Shown one piece after another: positions 60,155 to 64,000 of a stretch of 64,000 nt of DNA. A model generated the notes under the pieces. That model had not been told where the DNA came from, did no database searches, and was given only the letters and a program-made list of their open reading frames with translations. Origin of the DNA: Guyanagaster necrorhizus (taxonomy: Eukaryota; Basidiomycota; Agaricomycetes; Agaricales; Physalacriaceae); assembly GCF_019112545.1 (NCBI RefSeq), contig NW_025064937.1, positions 69,656 through 133,655 on the forward strand, given 5' to 3'. Made by a program: the position numbers and the translations under genes. Positions within the stretch are counted from its first letter, which is position 1, and each line of letters starts with the position of its first letter.

Positions 60155-60167
60155 TTAGCTCAAAGCT
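60155..60167 (+). promoter_or_regulatory. E2 primer-binding site, self-priming type
   Basis: TTAGCTCAAAGCT, 2 nt after the LTR. Its reverse complement AGCTTTGAGCTAA pairs with the LTR start block AGCTTCAAGCTAA at 11 of 13 positions, again failing only at a TG/CA dinucleotide. The spacing is identical to E1. Confidence 0.6.
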
Positions 60168-60583
60168 TCACCTTCCCTTTCTCAAGCCCAATTATGCTGA
60201 GAAACTGAATGCCACCAGCAACCACTGCCAACCTTAATCATGACTTCTTTGAATTGATAGCTTCCATCATCAGAATGCTACTAGGGCTTCTAGCCATCAT
60301 TACTCTTTGCTGCAGATGACAATCAGTTACTGCTTGGATAGTCAGGCACTATCAGGCATTTCAGCAGATTTGTACCATTCTCCAAAATATAACCCCAGAC
60401 TTACCTTTCTATAACATCTCTGCCTCTATCAGAACATCCTTCCAGCTGCAAGAATGACCTGTATCTGAAGCTGGGCCTAGTGACCTGCCTTCAGAGAGCC
60501 TTCAGGAAGAAGGGCCCTGATACCCCCCTCGATGATCCAGCAGAAACTGTGACCCTGCTCTCACAGGATTCTGAAACCCTTGG

Positions 60584-63457
60584 ATGATGAATGTCATCCA
60601 GGAGCTTGAGAAGATCACTGATAACATCTCTTTGAGCTCTGCCTCCAGCCACCCCACCTCTCTGATCACCTCAGGGATTGGAAACCATGCTCAGGACTTC
60701 CTTGATACCACTCAGGTGGCTTCGAGACCCCAGACAACCTCCAACTCTCTCCACCATTCCCTCTATGCTACCCTCAAGTCAAGCCCATCCATCAGTAGGC
60801 TGAGGCTCGATGACCCCCATGGAAGGAGCATCCATCAGGATTTCAAGAATATGGAGCTTGCCATTGCTGCAGCAGAGGACCCCCAGAACAACCTTCACAT
60901 CAGAAGCCAGCCAGAGGCAGAGACAGCCAGTGCGAGGGAGAGAATCACCTAGGACAGGATCATATGATAAGTCTTTCCAGACTGGGACCTTAGGGTCCCC
61001 TTTGACTATAACAATGCAGTACAGCAGCAGCAGCAGATTTGAGCCTGACAAGCAGAGATCAAGCAAGCTCAGAAAGAGCTCACTGAATATATGCAGGCAG
61101 AGGCACAGTGAGAGTATGAAGAAGCTGGGTACAACTGACAAAGATGACAATGAGAATGACAAGAGGAGGCTGCCAGATTGGGAATGGCCTCTCCTGGTCA
61201 CTATGGCCTCCAAACTGACTCCTCATGATCCTCCTTCAGGGAGCCTGATTCAGAAGCTGACCTGTGGACAGGATCAGGCAGTGCCATCATCAGAAGCAAA
61301 GCCATCAGAAGAGGTCATGCTGCAGATGATAACCACTCTCCTTCTCTCCAGTATCCCACTAGAACAGATACCATTTCCTTCAACACCAACTCTGTCCTCA
61401 GAGCTTACAGGCTCCAGGTACCTGACAATGCCCACATCCCTGACTGAGCCCTCTGCTGATTCCTGGAGAGTAGAGTCACTCATCAGTTCCTCGATCCCAG
61501 GTTTCAATGAAACTTCAGCCTCTATAGCCAAGAACTGGAGGGAGAAAGAGTGCATGGTGAGACATGATATAGTCAACTCAGAGATATCTCTGTCCAACAA
61601 CAACCCCTGGACCTGACCCAAGCACTGCTGGGCCCAGCACTAGGGCCAACAACAAGCTCTCCAGCAATGCTCAGACTGGCTGTCTCATCCATCTATGATC
61701 TGCCCATCAGTTCCCTCCTCAAGAAAGAGGACAGCAGGGATGAGGGCGATGAGGAAGACAGTGAGAGCCCTTTTAGATCTGAACAATTCATGGAATATGC
61801 CAATGAAGAAATTGACAAAGAAGCATTAAGAGAAGAAATGGAATGAGAAAGAGAGAAGGAATACCAAGAACTATATGAGCAGGGGATACTCTTTTTATGG
61901 AGGGATGCCCACTGGAGGGCTACCCCCCTAGGACTAAAGTATAAACAGGCAGACAGCACTGAAAAGGGAAATATTTTACAGTATGCAGCAACAGAATATG
62001 CCTGGAAGGAATATGGCTGATGGCATCCAGAGGACCCACTCAAGCCAATTCCCCCTTATCAACCCAAAGACCAACCACAACCAATGTTGAGCTCTCCACC
62101 CATTCCACTGAAACAGGCCATATACACAGCACCATCCATCCATAGCAACACTGAAACATTGGACCCATCAATCTGAAGTACAGCAACTTGATTCACCAGG
62201 ATCCAATATCAGCTGAATCCTTTGGCACTATGATGTGAAGGATTCCAGAACCCTTGGACCAGAAAAGGGAGCTGACTTCTTGGTGGACAGCCACCCTCTG
62301 ATCAAGCAGGGACTAGTGGGGCTGGAAAAGAACCAGTACAAGATGACCCTGAGGCTGTCCACCTTGGGTTCACCATACAAGATGGGGTGATCATCTAAAA
62401 GGACACTGCCCCAAAAGAGAGTCCAGTCGCTGATGATCACTCCCTCCATTCATTCTCTGGACCCCCACATGAATGGAGATGACCCCTGTACTCAGAATAG
62501 CCCAACCCAATGGATGCCCTACCTGAGAATGCCACTGTCTTACAGTGTCGACCCAAACTACTTTGAAAGCCTTGTCCCTTCAAGGGCACTTCAGATGATA
62601 TTGACTGATTCCTGGTCGATTGCAAACAATACTTCGAAGTTTATATCGAATATCTTGGCTCCAATATGAATAAGGTCATATTTGCCACCTCTTACCTTGA
62701 AGAGAAGGCAAAAACTTGGTGGATTCTGATCTCCCCAAACTTCTGGTCAATGACTCAGGAGCATTACTGATACTCCTCATGGCTGGTATTTAAACAAATG
62801 CTAAATGATAAATTTATCAATTCTGCAGTACAAGAAGTTCACAAACAAAAGATCAAGGAATACAAAATGAGAGATAAGGTGGCCACAGATTATTTCGATG
62901 AGCTGGAATACCTTGCAAAGCTCACCAGAATTTGGGATGACATAGCAAATGATGGATGAATGGTTGAGGCCCTCAAGAGAGGTGTCCCCTCTTTGTACAT
63001 CATGATGATTTCCACAATTAGCATTAAAGCATTAATGCTGGTGGGATATGACAAATGAAAGGAATGAATCATTGAGATGTACAAAGAATGACAAAGGCAG
63101 AAAGTGGAATCATTGATGCTGCAGGACTATACCAAAAAGCTGACCCTGCCAACCCTGAACAAGTCAGGGCAAACTGCTGGAAAATCACTGGGACCCTCGA
63201 TGGCCCCTACTTATGGAAGCCAGAAGACCAGGACAGGAACAACATATACAGGAACTGGAAAACTGATGGACATAGACCAGATGAAGAAAGAGGACAAATG
63301 CTTTAACTGTGGACAAAAGAGCCACATGGCAAAGGAGTGCCCAAAGAAGAAACAAACACACAAAGACATTCAGGCACAAATTGCCAAGTTGCAGAAAGAA
63401 GACAAGGAACTTGGCAAAGAAACCAAGGTGGAGGAAGTAAAAGAAGGGGCCGACTAG
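60584..63457 (+). pseudogene. E2 gag region, decayed
   Basis: N-terminal Ser/Pro-rich part from 60,584 (MMNVIQELEKITDNISL), interrupted in several places. The gag core (62,590-63,090) and CCHC knuckle follow, then a Lys/Glu-rich tail (DKELGKETKVEEVKEGAD) ending TAG at 63,455-63,457. TGA codons occur at positions where E1 has Arg CGA (GRMVE in E1) or Trp. Confidence 0.65.
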
Positions 63458-64000
63458 TGAGCAATTCCACTGTGCTGGCCAAAGACTCTTATGGTGTGCA
63501 ATCACCAGCCACTAGTTGGACTGATAAAATCTCTGTAGTTACCCCTATGCCTACTGTATCAGTGCATTTGAATATACCTCAGACTTTTAACCTACACACC
63601 ACAGAATTGCCAAAGAAAACTCAAGTGCCCTTGGGCTGAACAGGGGCAGAGAGCCCCAATACTTGGCTCAAGCCATTTGACACAGAATGGACTTGGAGGG
63701 CAATAAGGAACACCAAGGATGAAGCAATGGCAAAGGCCATGCTTAAAAATTGGGTCCATAGAACCCAAGCCAAAGAAGTGATTGACAAGATGATAGAAGG
63801 AATGAAGAAGGCAGAATGGTGCCATGCCCTGGAGTGGCTCAATGAACTTCATGGACCACAGAAATTTATCTGACAATCCAAAATGCCTGGACAAGATCTA
63901 ATCACTAAGGCACAAATTGAGACTCTTACATCTTGATCTGTTCATGCAGTAACTGCCTTGATCAATAGTGGTTGTACTGGGAGTTCAATTAATCAAGCTT

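Larger units (their letters stand above)
59689..64000 (+). mobile_element. Second Ty3/gypsy element E2, 5' part, cut by window end
   Basis: Related to but diverged from E1. 5' LTR 59,689-60,153 (TGTTATGATTTTTCC...GAGCCTAACA), inserted in copia RT after CTTGC (59,684-59,688). It has a long gag region and the start of pol. The gag core at 62,590-63,090 reads VDCKQYFEVYIEYLGSNM, and the CCHC knuckle CFNCGQKSHMAKEC is at about 63,298-63,340. Pol reads NTWLKPFDTEWTWRAIRNTK, then the protease region ALINSGCTGSSIN, up to the window end. It keeps sense codons at several sites where E1 has TGA. Confidence 0.85.

Noticed and set aside
1..64000. CRISPR arrays, bacterial operons, riboswitches, phage genes
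   Set aside because: Spliceosomal introns, tRNA intron and gene families are eukaryotic; no regularly spaced short repeats were seen.

Overview
The window is nuclear DNA of a filamentous basidiomycete, most likely an Agaricomycete. The protein-coding genes are split by many short introns (about 46-70 nt, GT-AG with two GC-AG). Other pointers are a fungal aminoglycoside-phosphotransferase-like family, TKL kinases with an alpha-helical N-terminus, an 8-cysteine GPI-anchored secreted protein and chromodomain Ty3/gypsy elements with CpG-driven decay. I cannot name the species from the sequence.

Layout. 1-16 kb is a plastic, duplicated zone. It holds the 3' end of a dienelactone hydrolase gene and two inverted copies of an APH-like kinase gene (one broken) that share a 378-bp identical tract. 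It also holds an 822-bp zinc-finger gene unit duplicated in direct orientation 6.4 kb apart, an intact 528-aa TKL kinase with an MLKL-like helical N-terminus, an F-box/LRR-like pseudogene and a third APH relic. 16.9-28.1 kb is the conserved core: a four-TM membrane protein, an intron-containing tRNA-Arg(UCU), a CFEM-like GPI protein, the U5 snRNP factor Prp6/PRPF6 (921 aa) and a membrane-anchored class-3 (fatty) aldehyde dehydrogenase (543 aa). 29-35 kb carries two members of a lineage-specific putative zinc-binding family (a third is at 54 kb), a tiny three-exon gene and gene-poor DNA.

36-51.5 kb is a CpG-poor transposon nest. A second copy of the F-box pseudogene is split by a complete Ty3/gypsy chromovirus (37,976-48,378, TSD GAAGC), whose 3' LTR is itself interrupted by a 1.8-kb insertion. 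Next to it lies a second copy of that insertion, carrying a reverse solo LTR that holds a nested solo LTR (TSD CTAAG). 52.4-55 kb is host-like DNA. 55-59.7 kb is a Ty1/copia element broken by a gypsy solo LTR (TSD AAGGC), a truncated reverse LTR and a second gypsy element, which starts at 59,689 and runs off the end of the window.

Main points for follow-up. (1) The gypsy elements look Tf1-like self-primed: the predicted first 13 nt of the transcript are complementary to the sequence just after the 5' LTR, and this pairing is kept by covariation between two diverged elements. (2) Element decay is dominated by CpG to TpG/CpA, leaving one unbroken pol frame peppered with TGA codons and an Asp-to-Asn change at the protease active site in both elements. 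(3) The helical-domain TKL kinase may be a fungal relative of MLKL-type cell-death architecture. All coordinates and splice sites were read by eye; no search or alignment program was run.
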